Assembly (NCBI RefSeq): GCF_000422505.1 | Contig: NZ_AULX01000012.1 | Coordinates: 1 to 64,000 of the forward strand | Origin: Paenibacillus pinihumi DSM 23905 = JCM 16419 | GTDB taxonomy: Bacteria > Bacillota > Bacilli > Paenibacillales > Paenibacillaceae | Direction: 5' to 3' | DNA length: 64,000 nucleotides | Shown: in pieces, positions 33,105 through 41,876 of the stretch | How the letters are laid out: every line of letters begins with the position of its first letter | How positions within the stretch are numbered: the stretch's first letter is position 1 | Translations under genes and position numbers: made by a program | The notes under the pieces: generated by a model | Seen by the model: the letters and a program-made list of their open reading frames with translations, nothing else | Told to the model about the DNA's origin: nothing | Database searches by the model: none

Positions 33105-34143
33105 TGAATACATAGACATGATCTACAAAAATGCCCATAAAAAGGACTCAGTGAAAGATTCAAAAGAAGAACTAAGAAATTATTTAGTTGATCTGGTGCA
33201 TGAGGAACAAAAAAAAGGCTACACTTTGGATGAAAGCATATCTACTGCAATTAGTAATTTTGGTCAAGTAGAGAATCTTCAAGCAGAGTTAACTGAGTTA
33301 AAGTATATTAAAAAAAATCTTGCCAAGTGGCTACTGGTTTTAGCATCTATTATTGGCATTATTAGTGTTTTATTTATTTCTTCATATGTAGTTTGGAATA
33401 ATCATCTCTCAAAGAAGATAATAAGTCTGGAATTTAGAGAAATGTATTATCCATCGAAACAAACTAAAATAGAGGATAATAAAATAAAGGAGATTGTAGA
33501 TAATCAAAATGGTGGAATCACTGCAGTCTCGTACAAAATAACTCCATTAAATAATGTGAGTAATTCAAAAATTAGTTATAAATACCCTTTAAATGTTTCA
33601 ATGGATTCAGAGGGTAACATTCAAGGAAGAACAGTAGGAGAGCGTTTATTTATTTACGATTCGAGAATAGATATTTCTACTAGAATACAGGAAACGAACG
33701 AAGAACTGGATGTAACAATTTTGCAACTTAAATTTACGCCTACTTTTCTGAATTTAGGCATTTTATTATTCTTTTTATACTGGATTTTGTTTAGTATTTG
33801 GGCAATTATCAACATGAATTACAAGCGTAATGTGAATAAAAAATGGGTCCTGTTAATTTTGATTTTCAACTTTTTGGGTTATTGGGTATACAAAGATTTT
33901 ACAGAATCCATAAGTAAAAAATATTCTGTTTTATTCATTAGATTACTATTATCCTTAATTGGGCTCTATATTTTGTTTAAGGGGATAAGGATAGTTGTGA
34001 ATCCCGACCGGGGAACAAATGTATTCCTATACGAATTTGGCTTTCAAATTCCTGCTCAAACAAACGCTCTTATTATTTACGGTTTAGCGTTCTCCATTGT
34101 TGGAACATTTTTTGTATTATTCCCTTGGTTAAAGAAAAAATAA
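33091..34143 (+). CDS. PadR-associated membrane protein with HAAS-like N-terminal domain
   Basis: A 350-residue protein. The first 75 residues are a helical, soluble domain (KRIDEYIDMIYKNAHKKDSVKDSKEELRNYLVDLVHEE, ISTAISNFGQVENLQAEL) of the type often fused to permeases and encoded beside PadR regulators. A helix at about 80-102 is followed by an extracytoplasmic part of about 120 residues, then four or more helices (about 228-340). No catalytic motif is seen. Function is unknown; membrane stress or envelope sensing has been proposed for similar pairs. Base composition is AT-rich. Confidence 0.75.
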   Translation: MKRIDEYIDMIYKNAHKKDSVKDSKEELRNYLVDLVHEEQKKGYTLDESISTAISNFGQVENLQAELTELKYIKKNLAKWLLVLASIIGIISVLFISSYVVWNNHLSKKIISLEFREMYYPSKQTKIEDNKIKEIVDNQNGGITAVSYKITPLNNVSNSKISYKYPLNVSMDSEGNIQGRTVGERLFIYDSRIDISTRIQETNEELDVTILQLKFTPTFLNLGILLFFLYWILFSIWAIINMNYKRNVNKKWVLLILIFNFLGYWVYKDFTESISKKYSVLFIRLLLSLIGLYILFKGIRIVVNPDRGTNVFLYEFGFQIPAQTNALIIYGLAFSIVGTFFVLFPWLKKK

Positions 34144-34149
34144 TAAATT

Positions 34150-34197
34150 AATTGTAAGGAGGACAATTCTAATTCAAAGAAATGTCTCCTTACAATT
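34150..34197. terminator. Convergent terminator hairpin
   Basis: AATTGTAAGGAG (34150-34161) and CTCCTTACAATT (34186-34197) form a perfect 12-bp stem between convergent genes. No long T run is present on either side. Confidence 0.6.
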
Positions 34198-34215
34198 TAA
34201 GTGGAGGTTTATATA

Positions 34216-35097
34216 TTAGTTGTAAACATTACCTGCAATATCCACTCTATATGAATTGTCGTTATTTGATATTCTTAACAATATTTCTGTGTCGTTAGCA
34301 GGAATATTACTATAGGTGTGGGAGAACCAAGGACGATCTGACTCAAAATAAGCTCCTTTGAAATTTTTTGTAGCACCGGATATTTCATTGCTTCCCCAAA
34401 AAGTGACTGTTCTAAGCGAATAGTCGATATCGATCCAATTACCATGTCCTCCATCTGGTTGTTGCCAACCAATAATTCTGGGACTAGAGCTGTTGTTCTT
34501 CCATTTAGATGTATCTCTGGATCCTTGAGTATTAAAAGTAATGCTGTAGTAAACGACACTGGTTGCTAAAGCAGCAATTGGTGTTTTTTCTTTATATGTG
34601 AGGAAGTAGTTATTATAAAAGTCATAACTTTGAATGCTACTATAATAATCATTACTGTTTTTTAAATTTATAAAATCTCCATTCGTTTTATCTAAATTTT
34701 GACCTAAAACTAATTTCCACTCTTGATTTTCTTTTATAACAGGAACTTCAACTTCTAATGGTAAACTATTTTTACTTTTCTGAAAAATAGTTGTTTTATA
34801 TAAGTTATCCTCTAATTTCACAATATTAATAAGCTTGAAAACTTCAGGTTTGTCCTCCATGGTCGACAAATTATATTCTAACAAGTCTCGATCAGGCCAT
34901 CTTAAATCCCTTGAAAGATAGGTGAGTTCCTCCCAGTTACCCTCCAATGCTGCCTGCTCATACTGTTTAACAATTTGTTTTATTGTTTGAATTTCATCAT
35001 TATTTTTGCTTTCTGCAAATACAAATCCAGAAACACTAAAATTTAAGAGACAAAAAACGCCGAGTACCATACTAGAAAAACGAATCAATTTTTTCAT
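34216..35097 (-). CDS. Secreted protein of unknown function
   Basis: A 293-residue protein with a Sec signal peptide (basic start MKKLIRFSS, hydrophobic core, cleavage near VFAES at about residue 29). Residues about 35-140 have the helix-then-strand outline of an NTF2-like domain (IVKQYEQAALEGNWEELTYLSRD, then EVPVIKENQEWKLVLG). The C-terminal part is rich in aromatic and Asn/Ser residues (IGWQQPDGGHGNWIDID, TVTFWGSNEISGATKNF) and looks beta-rich. No family is recognised. AGGAGAG precedes the ATG. AT-rich like the PadR pair it faces. Confidence 0.72.
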   Translation of the reverse strand: MKKLIRFSSMVLGVFCLLNFSVSGFVFAESKNNDEIQTIKQIVKQYEQAALEGNWEELTYLSRDLRWPDRDLLEYNLSTMEDKPEVFKLINIVKLEDNLYKTTIFQKSKNSLPLEVEVPVIKENQEWKLVLGQNLDKTNGDFINLKNSNDYYSSIQSYDFYNNYFLTYKEKTPIAALATSVVYYSITFNTQGSRDTSKWKNNSSSPRIIGWQQPDGGHGNWIDIDYSLRTVTFWGSNEISGATKNFKGAYFESDRPWFSHTYSNIPANDTEILLRISNNDNSYRVDIAGNVYN

Positions 35098-35596
35098 TAT
35101 TCTCTCCTAAAATTTTTTTATGGGAGCTGGCCAGCATCTCATGACGCCAATTTAGCATGGTAAATGAAGTTTTATATGAATTTTATGAACTGCAAAGAAT
35201 TATTATTTGCTTATTTAGAATCTATGTCAGAAAAATTTTAAGGAATCAGGCTGGAGAACTATTTTAAATATGATAGGTGGATTAGGTATTAAGACCCTAT
35301 CTCAATAACCTGTTTGTTTCAGTGGCTCTCACTGATAATTGGACAGTAGTTCTATTACTTCTTTAATCTCCAATTGCACTGATCACGTACGCAATATTTT
35401 TCTAATTAATAGAGCCGGGTGATTTGGCAACAGTTCATACTAAGCTTCAAAATTGAAAATAACAGGTCCCTGAGAGGGGATTTAGCAATCATATTTGGAA
35501 ATAAATAGTTTACATAGGTTTTATTTTCCGCAAATATTTGTATGGAAAAATGGACTTGTAAAACCAAATATAAGCAAGCAATGGAGGGATTGGATA
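35098..35596. other. 500-base AT-rich intergenic region
   Basis: No supported gene. Only short frames without ribosome sites are present. A CCCTGAGAGGGG hairpin near 35466-35480 is the one local structure seen. It probably contains the promoters of the secreted proteins on either side. Confidence 0.5.
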
Positions 35597-37315
35597 ATGA
35601 AGTTTGGCAAAATCGGAGTCAAATGGTTAAAAGCAGGCATTGCGCTATCTCTTGCACTATCGTTGCAACTGGGAGCTTTACCGGTACTTCCGGCAGCCCA
35701 TGCTGAGGGACCAGGAGATCCTGCACCGTACATTTTGCCTAAAGTCATCAATCAGAATGCCGGCAAGAAAATCTTGTTCGATAACACGCACGGGTCAACA
35801 ACCGGGGCAGCCGATTGGGTCATTGATGGTGGCTTTTCTGATTTTGGCAATGCGCTTGCAGCCGACGGCTTCGAAGTAAGAGAACTCCGGAAATCTACAC
35901 CGATTAATTACAGTGATTTAAGCGGCTACAATGTATTTGTTATTGCAGAGCCTAATATTCCATTCAAGCAAAGTGAGCAGGCAGCCATGAAGCAGTATGT
36001 CGAAAACGGCGGCAGCATCTTTTTCATTGGGGACCACTACAATGCAGACCGCAACAAGAACCGTTGGGACGGCTCCGAGGTCATGAACGGCTACCGCCGT
36101 GGCGCATGGACCGATCCTGCCAAGGGGATGAGCCTGGAGGAGCGCAATTCTGCTGCCATGCAGGGTGTTGTCAGTTCAGACTGGCTTGCCGATAACTTTG
36201 GCGTACGGTTCCGCTACAATGCGCTGGGAGATGTGACCGCCAATAATATCGTATCACCTGGACAAGCCTTTGGCATTACGACAGGAGTATCAACGGTTGC
36301 GATGCACGCGGGCTCGACAGTGGCAATTCTTGATCCGACGAAAGCCAAGGGAATTGTATATCTGCCGCAGACGAATGCAGCCTGGGGACCAGCGGTTGAC
36401 CAGGGTGTGTATAACGGCGGCGGAATTGCTGAGGGGCCGTATGTTGCGGTTTCCAAAGTGGGCTTGGGCAAAGCGGCTTTTATAGGCGATTCTTCGCCTG
36501 TCGAGGATGCGACCCCGAAATACCTTCGCGAGGAGACAGGAACGAAAAAAACTACGTATGACGGCTTCAAAGAGCAGGATGATGCAAAATTGCTGATCAA
36601 CCTGATCAACTGGCTGGCCCAACAAGAGAATTATACGAATCTGACCCAGGTGCCAAACCTGCAATTGGATCAGCCAACCGTCCTGTTCCCGTTTGAAGAC
36701 CCTGCCCAATCTACCGAGCCGCAGCCTGAACCATGGTCTGCTCCGGCTCCAGGCTATAAGTGGTGGGATCCTTCAACCTTCAAGCCGGGATCTTATGGCG
36801 GCCCGTCTGCAGGCCCGATTGTGGCGTACAGCTTCGTTCATCAGACTCAGCTCCCGAACGCGCAGGATTTCCAAATCCGGGTCGTCGTTGAGAACTTGCC
36901 GGCAAACTCCACCGTATCCGGACTTAGCCTGGGAATGTACCTCACAGGGGGGACACAGGTTGCCAAAATTCAAAATGCGAACGGTACATGGCCTGCGTCT
37001 TTCGGATATGGGGAGGTATTCAGCGTCACCTCGAACAGCCAAGGAAAGGCATACAAGGATCTCACAGTAAGGATCAAGCCGGGTACGACCGGAGCAGCCA
37101 ACTTGAGATTAAGACAAAATGGCAATAACCTGTTGACGACGTCCGTGACATTGGCCAACGTGCCCGCAGTGCCGCTTCCGAGTGCAGCGAGTGCGGCTTC
37201 TGCCCTCATCCGCATTCCGGAAGGACTCAGACAACCGGCAAGTGCCGACACATTTGCAAAAGAATGGTGGCAGCGTCCGTCGGGATTCCCTTTGAGCGGG
37301 AAAGTCGCTTCATAG
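35597..37315 (+). CDS. Secreted protein with GATase1/GIFT-like N-terminal domain
   Basis: A 572-residue exported protein. The signal peptide has a basic start (MKFGKIGVKWLKAG) and a hydrophobic core, with cleavage near AAHAEG (about residue 36). The following 330 residues resemble the class I glutamine-amidotransferase-like fold: KKILFDNTHGSTTGAADWVIDGGFSDFGNALAADGFEVREL, then FVIAEPNIPFKQSEQAAMKQYVENGGSIFFIGDHYNADR and GKAAFIGDSSPVED. No nucleophile Cys is visible, so it is probably a non-catalytic or binding version. A Pro-rich linker and a beta-rich C-terminus follow. ATG 35597 has GGAGGG 8 bases upstream. A function in extracellular binding is only inferred. Confidence 0.75.
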   Translation: MKFGKIGVKWLKAGIALSLALSLQLGALPVLPAAHAEGPGDPAPYILPKVINQNAGKKILFDNTHGSTTGAADWVIDGGFSDFGNALAADGFEVRELRKSTPINYSDLSGYNVFVIAEPNIPFKQSEQAAMKQYVENGGSIFFIGDHYNADRNKNRWDGSEVMNGYRRGAWTDPAKGMSLEERNSAAMQGVVSSDWLADNFGVRFRYNALGDVTANNIVSPGQAFGITTGVSTVAMHAGSTVAILDPTKAKGIVYLPQTNAAWGPAVDQGVYNGGGIAEGPYVAVSKVGLGKAAFIGDSSPVEDATPKYLREETGTKKTTYDGFKEQDDAKLLINLINWLAQQENYTNLTQVPNLQLDQPTVLFPFEDPAQSTEPQPEPWSAPAPGYKWWDPSTFKPGSYGGPSAGPIVAYSFVHQTQLPNAQDFQIRVVVENLPANSTVSGLSLGMYLTGGTQVAKIQNANGTWPASFGYGEVFSVTSNSQGKAYKDLTVRIKPGTTGAANLRLRQNGNNLLTTSVTLANVPAVPLPSAASAASALIRIPEGLRQPASADTFAKEWWQRPSGFPLSGKVAS

Positions 37316-37483
37316 TGGGGCTGACGAGAATTTATTCTACCATTTGACGAATTGCAATAGCTTGGGCTAATTGCTTATTCTAAATAACCTTTTAGGTAAA
37401 TGCCCTTGGTGGCATTTCGTTCACTTTCCTTTTTGTACACCGGATGTCGAGGGGGAAGGTCATATACAGCTAAAGTACAAGCA

Positions 37484-37508
37484 AAAAGCCGCGGAATCCG
37501 CGGCTTTT
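37484..37508 (+). terminator. Terminator after the secreted GATase-like protein
   Basis: AAAAGCCGCGG, loop AAT, CCGCGGCTTTT: perfect 11-bp stem. It lies 170 bases beyond the stop. Confidence 0.85.
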
Positions 37509-37597
37509 GTCAAATAGGATCGCCATTCGATGCATGCAGCCTCATATGGCGCAAGGATTGTTTATCTGTTCTTTTCCTCAGGGGAGTTGCTCGAAAT

Positions 37598-37627
37598 TTG
37601 ACTGGCACTATCCATATAAACTATAAT
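37598..37627 (+). promoter_or_regulatory. Strong promoter of the 21-residue peptide gene
   Basis: TTGACT (37598-37603), 18-bp spacer, TATAAT (37622-37627). The nearest downstream ribosome site is AAAGGAG at 37654-37660. Confidence 0.7.
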
Positions 37628-37670
37628 TAAAACAAACTATGATCGCATTCAAGAAAGGAGTGTCCCGGCC

Positions 37671-37736
37671 ATGAAGAAAAAGTCTTTGAACTCGCTAGCG
37701 TTTGGGTACGGGTACTCTACTGCTGTTTTCTTCTAG
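37671..37736 (+). CDS. Putative 21-residue peptide
   Basis: ATG at 37671 to TAG at 37734-37736. The peptide starts MKKKSLNSLAF and ends GYGYSTAVFF: a basic head, then an aromatic-rich tail with five Phe/Tyr in its last eleven residues. The near-consensus promoter and AAAGGAG ribosome site (10-base spacing) argue it is translated. It could be an exported signal or antimicrobial peptide, or a leader peptide for ridA, which starts 76 bases after its stop. There is no attenuator hairpin with a T tract between. No known peptide family recognised. Confidence 0.5.
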   Translation: MKKKSLNSLAFGYGYSTAVFF

Positions 37737-37812
37737 AATTCACTTTAACGGGTGAAGTCTGTCCAAAAATGGAAATTCAGCAGAAAAATCTAAAATGCGA
37801 GGTATCATAAAA

Positions 37813-38211
37813 ATGGAACATGCAAAAATTACGAGAAAAAACCCGGAAGGTATGTATACTCCGGTAGGCAACTACACGCACATCACCAAGATTCCCAGAG
37901 ATGCAGAGCTGTATGTGACCTCCGGTCAAATAGGGGTTGGCCCCGACGGTGAAATTCCCGGGCAAATGAATGAACAAATCAAGCATACATTTGCCAATAT
38001 CCAAAGTGTGCTTCAATCTGAGGCGTTAACATCCGGGAATATTATTAAAGTCAACATTTGGGCGACTGAAAAAATAGACTGGGATTATCTATATGGGGAA
38101 TGGAACACCTTATTCGGTAGCAATTATCCTGCGATGACAATCGGCTACATTTCGGAATTGGGATTGCCGGAAATCAAAATTGAAATTGAACTGTGGGCGG
38201 CTAAAGTTTAA
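37813..38211 (+). CDS. RidA/YjgF family protein
   Basis: A 132-residue single-domain protein. It contains TKIPRDAELYVTSGQIGVGPDGEIPGQMNEQIKHTFANIQSVL, then IIKVNIWATEKIDWDYLYGEWNTLFG and PAMTIGYISELGLPEIKIEIELWAA. RidA proteins hydrolyse reactive enamine/imine intermediates, but the Arg of the canonical deaminase site (PAR-S) is replaced by PAMTIGY here, so this is a divergent subgroup with uncertain activity. ATG 37813 follows GCGAGG; six extra codons are possible. Confidence 0.85.
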   Translation: MEHAKITRKNPEGMYTPVGNYTHITKIPRDAELYVTSGQIGVGPDGEIPGQMNEQIKHTFANIQSVLQSEALTSGNIIKVNIWATEKIDWDYLYGEWNTLFGSNYPAMTIGYISELGLPEIKIEIELWAAKV

Positions 38212-38227
38212 AGAGCCCGCCTTGTTG

Positions 38228-38266
38228 AACGCCAAGCAAAAGTTAACTTTTGCTTGGCGTTTTTTG
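38228..38266 (+). terminator. Terminator after ridA-type gene
   Basis: A perfect 17-bp self-complementary arm pair (38228-38244 and 38245-38261) carrying AACGCCAAGC, followed by TTTTTG. Confidence 0.9.
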
Positions 38267-38410
38267 TATATCTCCACATTCCCGCGGTGCTGCATGAGCC
38301 CGGATAATAATATCCGGGCAGGTGTTCTCCCCCCGTTCCTCATAGGGTCTTGACCTTCACGCAGCGGCAACGTTTATTCTGGTGCTACTACAATTGCCGG
38401 GAGGGTTTAG

Positions 38411-39697
38411 ATGAACATACTAATCAAGAACGCAACCATTTTGACGATGAATGGTGAGGCGCCGTTTGCAGGGGACATTCTAATTCAGGGAGACCGTATT
38501 GCGGATATGGGCCCCAATCTGACGGCGGATGCAGATGAGGTCATTCAGGGTGCAGGCATGGCAGCAATGCCGGGGCTTATCAATGCGCATCAGCATACAC
38601 CGATGAGCTTGCTGAGAGCCTTCTCGGATGATCTCAAGCTGATGGACTGGCTGGATAAGAAAATGCTTCCTGCAGAAGCCAGAATGAATCCTGAGGATAT
38701 CTATTGGGGTGCCAAGCTCTCCATGGCGGAAATGATCCGGTCCGGTACGACGGCATTTGCGGATATGTATATTCATATGAACGAAATAGCTTTTGCGGTG
38801 GAGGAGGTTGGCATGCGGGCGTCGTTGACCAGGGGGATGGTCTTCCTGGAGGACGATGGCGGCCGGCGGATGAACGAAGCGCTGGAGCTTATAACCCGTT
38901 GGCATGGCCGGGCAGACGGGCGGATTACAACGATGTTGGGTCCGCATTCGCCTTACACCTGTCCTCCTGAGCCGTTTAAGGAAGTGATTGCCTTGGCGGA
39001 ACAGCTGAACCTGCCGGTTCATACGCATTTGGCCGAGAGCAAGGAAGAAGTTGTGAAGATCAGGGAGACATACAATCAGACCCCGGCAGAATATTTGTAC
39101 CATATCGGCCTGTTCGAGCGGACACATGCTTTGTTGGCGCATAGTGTACATTTGAACCGCAGGGACATCGGTCTGTTAAAGGGCATGAGAGGCGGCGTTT
39201 CCCATAATCCGGTCAGCAACTTGAAGCTGGGCTGCGGGATCGCGCCTGTTCTGGATATGATGGAGCAGGGTGTCACTGTCGGATTGGGTACGGATGGCGC
39301 TGGCAGTGCCACGACGGTTGATATGTTTGAGGAAATCAAAGCGGCAACCTGGCTGCAAAAGCTGGATTATGGCGACCCGACCCGCTTGCCGGCTTTGCAG
39401 GCACTCCAAATGGCTACCCGTGAAAGCGCGAAGCTGCTCCATATTTACAATGAGGCCGGGACACTGGAAATTGGAAAAAAGGCGGACATCATTTTGATCG
39501 ATATGAAAAAGCCGCATTTGCAGCCTGTTCACCATATCGAATCGCTTCTGGCTTACAGCGTTAATGGGGGAGATGTGGATACGACCATTGTAAACGGCAA
39601 AATTCTGATGCGCGGCAGACAGCTCCTCACAATCGATGAAGAGGAATTGTTCAAGCAGGTGTCAGGCCGCGCCAAGCGGATTACAGCAGGGATTTGA
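38411..39697 (+). CDS. Amidohydrolase, MTA/SAH deaminase (MtaD) type
   Basis: A 428-residue metal-dependent deaminase. Metal and substrate motifs in order: LINAHQHTPMSLLRAFSDDL (His60, His62), MLGPHSPYTCPPE, PVHTHLAESKEEV, SHNPVSNLKLGCGIAPV and GLGTDGAGSATTVDMFEE. The substrate loop DDLKLMDWLDKKMLPAEARM is typical of 5-methylthioadenosine/S-adenosylhomocysteine deaminases. The usual N-T-H-x-H reads N-A-H-Q-H, a minor change. GGAGGG precedes the ATG. It may link with the purine salvage genes elsewhere in the window; that is inference. Confidence 0.88.
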   Translation: MNILIKNATILTMNGEAPFAGDILIQGDRIADMGPNLTADADEVIQGAGMAAMPGLINAHQHTPMSLLRAFSDDLKLMDWLDKKMLPAEARMNPEDIYWGAKLSMAEMIRSGTTAFADMYIHMNEIAFAVEEVGMRASLTRGMVFLEDDGGRRMNEALELITRWHGRADGRITTMLGPHSPYTCPPEPFKEVIALAEQLNLPVHTHLAESKEEVVKIRETYNQTPAEYLYHIGLFERTHALLAHSVHLNRRDIGLLKGMRGGVSHNPVSNLKLGCGIAPVLDMMEQGVTVGLGTDGAGSATTVDMFEEIKAATWLQKLDYGDPTRLPALQALQMATRESAKLLHIYNEAGTLEIGKKADIILIDMKKPHLQPVHHIESLLAYSVNGGDVDTTIVNGKILMRGRQLLTIDEEELFKQVSGRAKRITAGI

Positions 39698-39736
39698 GGA
39701 TTTCACGTTCATTTTGTAAGCAAAGCATTCTTATGG

Positions 39737-39787
39737 GCCTGCCTGGTATGTCAAACCGCTTCGCAACGGTGGACATGCCGGGCAGGC
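39737..39787. terminator. Long convergent hairpin
   Basis: GCCTGCCTGGTATGTC (39737-39752) pairs with GACATGCCGGGCAGGC (39772-39787) with two G-T pairs. It abuts the stop of the methyltransferase fusion gene. No T tract. Confidence 0.6.
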
Positions 39788-40804
39788 TCACATCTGCTGC
39801 ACAGCGTAAACGACATGCAGCAGATCATTGATCCGCAGTGTCTGGACCTCACAGCCATGTGCCGTAAGCCAGCCCGTCAAATGCGGCAGCAGCACGGCAT
39901 GGCCGGTTCCTTCCTGCGGCGAGCCGCCATACTGCCGCTGAGCTTCCGGGCTTGGGAACATCAAGTCCGCGATGCAGATTCGTCCGCCAGGCTGGAGCAC
40001 ACGTTGAATTTCCTGCAGGGCAAGAAGCTGCTGCTCCGGCGTCAAGTGACGGAAGGCGAAGCTGGACGCGGCAAAATCAAATTTTCCTTCGACGAATGGG
40101 ATCGCCAGCATATTGCCGATCCGGGTCTCCAGGTTCGGATATTTTTGCCGCGCTTGCGTCAGCATCGCCTGCGACTGGTCGACCCCGCACATGAGGGCGC
40201 CCCGGGCCATTAGCCTTCCGGCGAGATTGCCTGTCCCGGTTCCCAGATCCAGTCCCGCTTCGCCGGGCTGCGGCGAGAGCTGAGACAAGATGCATTCCAT
40301 CGCCTGTTCATAATCACTGTAGACGCCCTCGCTGCGCTCAACCGTCTGATCATGCTTCGGGGCAAGCTGGTCGTAATTCCAGCGGTCCTCCCAGCATCGC
40401 CGCTGCTGTAGCATGGAACGGGAACGCATCGCCAGCTCAAACAGAGGCTTCACCGGAACCGTTTGCTGTTTGTCCAGCAGCAACAGCATATGCTCAGTGG
40501 TATCGATCATCTGTCTGAGCTCCAGCCAATCTTTGACCATGATTGACCGGTGCAGCTCCAGATCGCGACGCAAGCCGTCCGGAGAACCTGCCTCCGCATC
40601 CTCCAGCGCCTGCTTGATGTCCGGGGTGCCCATGCCTGTCTCCCGCAACGCGATAATGGTTTGCAGCCGCCAGATATCTTCTTCCGAGAAGACGCGGTAG
40701 CCGCTCTGCTGCTCCTTGGCCGGAGCGAGCAGTCCCTTTTCCTCATAATAACGGATGGCCCTGGCGGATATCCCCAGCCTTCGTGCCGCTTCCCTGATCT
40801 TCAT
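39788..40804 (-). CDS. MerR-type regulator fused to SAM-dependent methyltransferase
   Basis: A 338-residue fusion. Residues 1-75 are a MerR HTH (KIREAARRLGISARAIRYYEEKGLLAP, SGYRVFSEEDIWRLQTIIALRETGMG), followed by a coiled dimer helix to about 125. Residues about 145-338 are a class I methyltransferase: PGEAGLDLGTGTGNLAGRLMARGALMCGVDQSQAML (motif I), then FDFAASSFAFRHLTPEQ and RVLQPGGRICIADLMFP. The ligand or substrate is likely held by the methyltransferase part acting as sensor or enzyme; this is inference. GGGAGG precedes the ATG. Its promoter shows the 19-bp MerR spacing. Confidence 0.9.
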   Translation of the reverse strand: MKIREAARRLGISARAIRYYEEKGLLAPAKEQQSGYRVFSEEDIWRLQTIIALRETGMGTPDIKQALEDAEAGSPDGLRRDLELHRSIMVKDWLELRQMIDTTEHMLLLLDKQQTVPVKPLFELAMRSRSMLQQRRCWEDRWNYDQLAPKHDQTVERSEGVYSDYEQAMECILSQLSPQPGEAGLDLGTGTGNLAGRLMARGALMCGVDQSQAMLTQARQKYPNLETRIGNMLAIPFVEGKFDFAASSFAFRHLTPEQQLLALQEIQRVLQPGGRICIADLMFPSPEAQRQYGGSPQEGTGHAVLLPHLTGWLTAHGCEVQTLRINDLLHVVYAVQQM

Positions 40805-40826
40805 TGTCCGCCCCTCCCTTTAAGCC

Positions 40827-40857
40827 AGTGTAAACCTTCACGCGGCGTACAGGTAAA
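40827..40857 (-). promoter_or_regulatory. MerR-type promoter of the fusion gene
   Basis: On the minus strand TTTACC (40857-40852) and TACACT (40832-40827) are separated by 19 bp, the overlong spacer characteristic of MerR-activated promoters. Inside it, ACCT and AGGT form a dyad 13 bp apart. This implies autoregulation. Confidence 0.65.
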
Positions 40858-40860
40858 GCT

Positions 40861-41751
40861 TTACTCGCTGAAAATATCGATGAAATTCCGCGCGCTGCGG
40901 GATAAATACCGTTCTTTGAGCCACACAATCCCGACATCCGACTGGAAATTGGCCTGCTCCATATCCAGCATCCGGACGTTATTGAACAGGGATGCGTCCA
41001 TGACCGATTTGGGCAATATGGTCGCTCCAAGACCTGATGCGACCAGTGCAATGATGATGACGACACTGGAGCATTCGCAAATAACGGAAGGAAGGACGCC
41101 ATGGGCGCGGAATTCGCTCATGACTCGTTCATGCATGCCTGTGGTCTGATCGGTCTTCAATGTCAGAAAGGGATAACGCGCCAGTTCTCCCGGCGTGATG
41201 GATGCTTGTCCGGCATACTGCTCCCAGCGGGAGGGGACGATGGCCACGAAAGGATCAGAAGGGAGCGGGAGTATCGAATAGTGCTGGGTTTCGAAGTTCG
41301 CTTCAAAGGGAAGACGGGCTACGACCAGCTCAATATTGCGCTTTTCCAGCTGATCGCCCAGCAGGAAGTGGTCACCTTCCTGGATTTTAAAGGTAACCTG
41401 CGGATATTTATTTCTGAACTTCTCTATAGCAGGGGGCAGGAGAGAGACGCAGGATACGACGGCCCCGATGGAAAGCACGCCCTGCACACCCTCATCCAGT
41501 TCCTGAACTTCTTTAATGGTTTCATTATATTGCTGCAGCAGCCGTTCTGCCCGCTGGCGCAGCAGCTCCCCGGCATGGGTCAGCTTAAGCCGTCTGCCGC
41601 TGCGGTCAAACAGCGTTACGCCAAGCTCCTCCTCCATTTGCTTGAGCTGGCGGCTGAGCGGAGGCTGCTCCATATTCAGCAGTTTGGCGGCCGCTGTTAC
41701 TTGTCCCTCCCGGGCGACGGCCAGAAAGTAGCGAAGCTGGCGCAGGTCCAT
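40861..41751 (-). CDS. LysR-family transcriptional regulator
   Basis: A 296-residue LTTR. The HTH is MDLRQLRYFLAVAREGQVTAAAKLLNMEQPPLSRQLKQMEEELGVTLFDRSGRRLKLT. The effector domain follows with VLSIGAVVSCVSLLPPAIEKFRNKYPQV and GLGATILPKSV. The ATG at 41751 has GGGGAGG at seven-base spacing and the family start MDLRQL. It is divergent from the branched-chain aminotransferase gene and overlaps the promoter of the MerR fusion at its 3' end. The cognate effector is unknown. Confidence 0.92.
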   Translation of the reverse strand: MDLRQLRYFLAVAREGQVTAAAKLLNMEQPPLSRQLKQMEEELGVTLFDRSGRRLKLTHAGELLRQRAERLLQQYNETIKEVQELDEGVQGVLSIGAVVSCVSLLPPAIEKFRNKYPQVTFKIQEGDHFLLGDQLEKRNIELVVARLPFEANFETQHYSILPLPSDPFVAIVPSRWEQYAGQASITPGELARYPFLTLKTDQTTGMHERVMSEFRAHGVLPSVICECSSVVIIIALVASGLGATILPKSVMDASLFNNVRMLDMEQANFQSDVGIVWLKERYLSRSARNFIDIFSE

Positions 41752-41771
41752 GAATTTCCTCCCCATTCATC

Positions 41772-41786
41772 ATACCTTCAAGGTAT
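41772..41786. promoter_or_regulatory. LysR-type palindrome between lysR and ilvE genes
   Basis: ATACCTTCAAGGTAT has perfect 7-bp arms and contains the T-n11-A spacing of LysR boxes. It lies 21 bases from the lysR start, overlapping its probable -10. Confidence 0.6.
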
Positions 41787-41876
41787 AATAGGTCTATAAA
41801 ACAGATATTTTCAATATACGAGAAGAATTGATATCATTCAACTAACAAATCTATCGACAGAGGAATGTTGCGTAAA

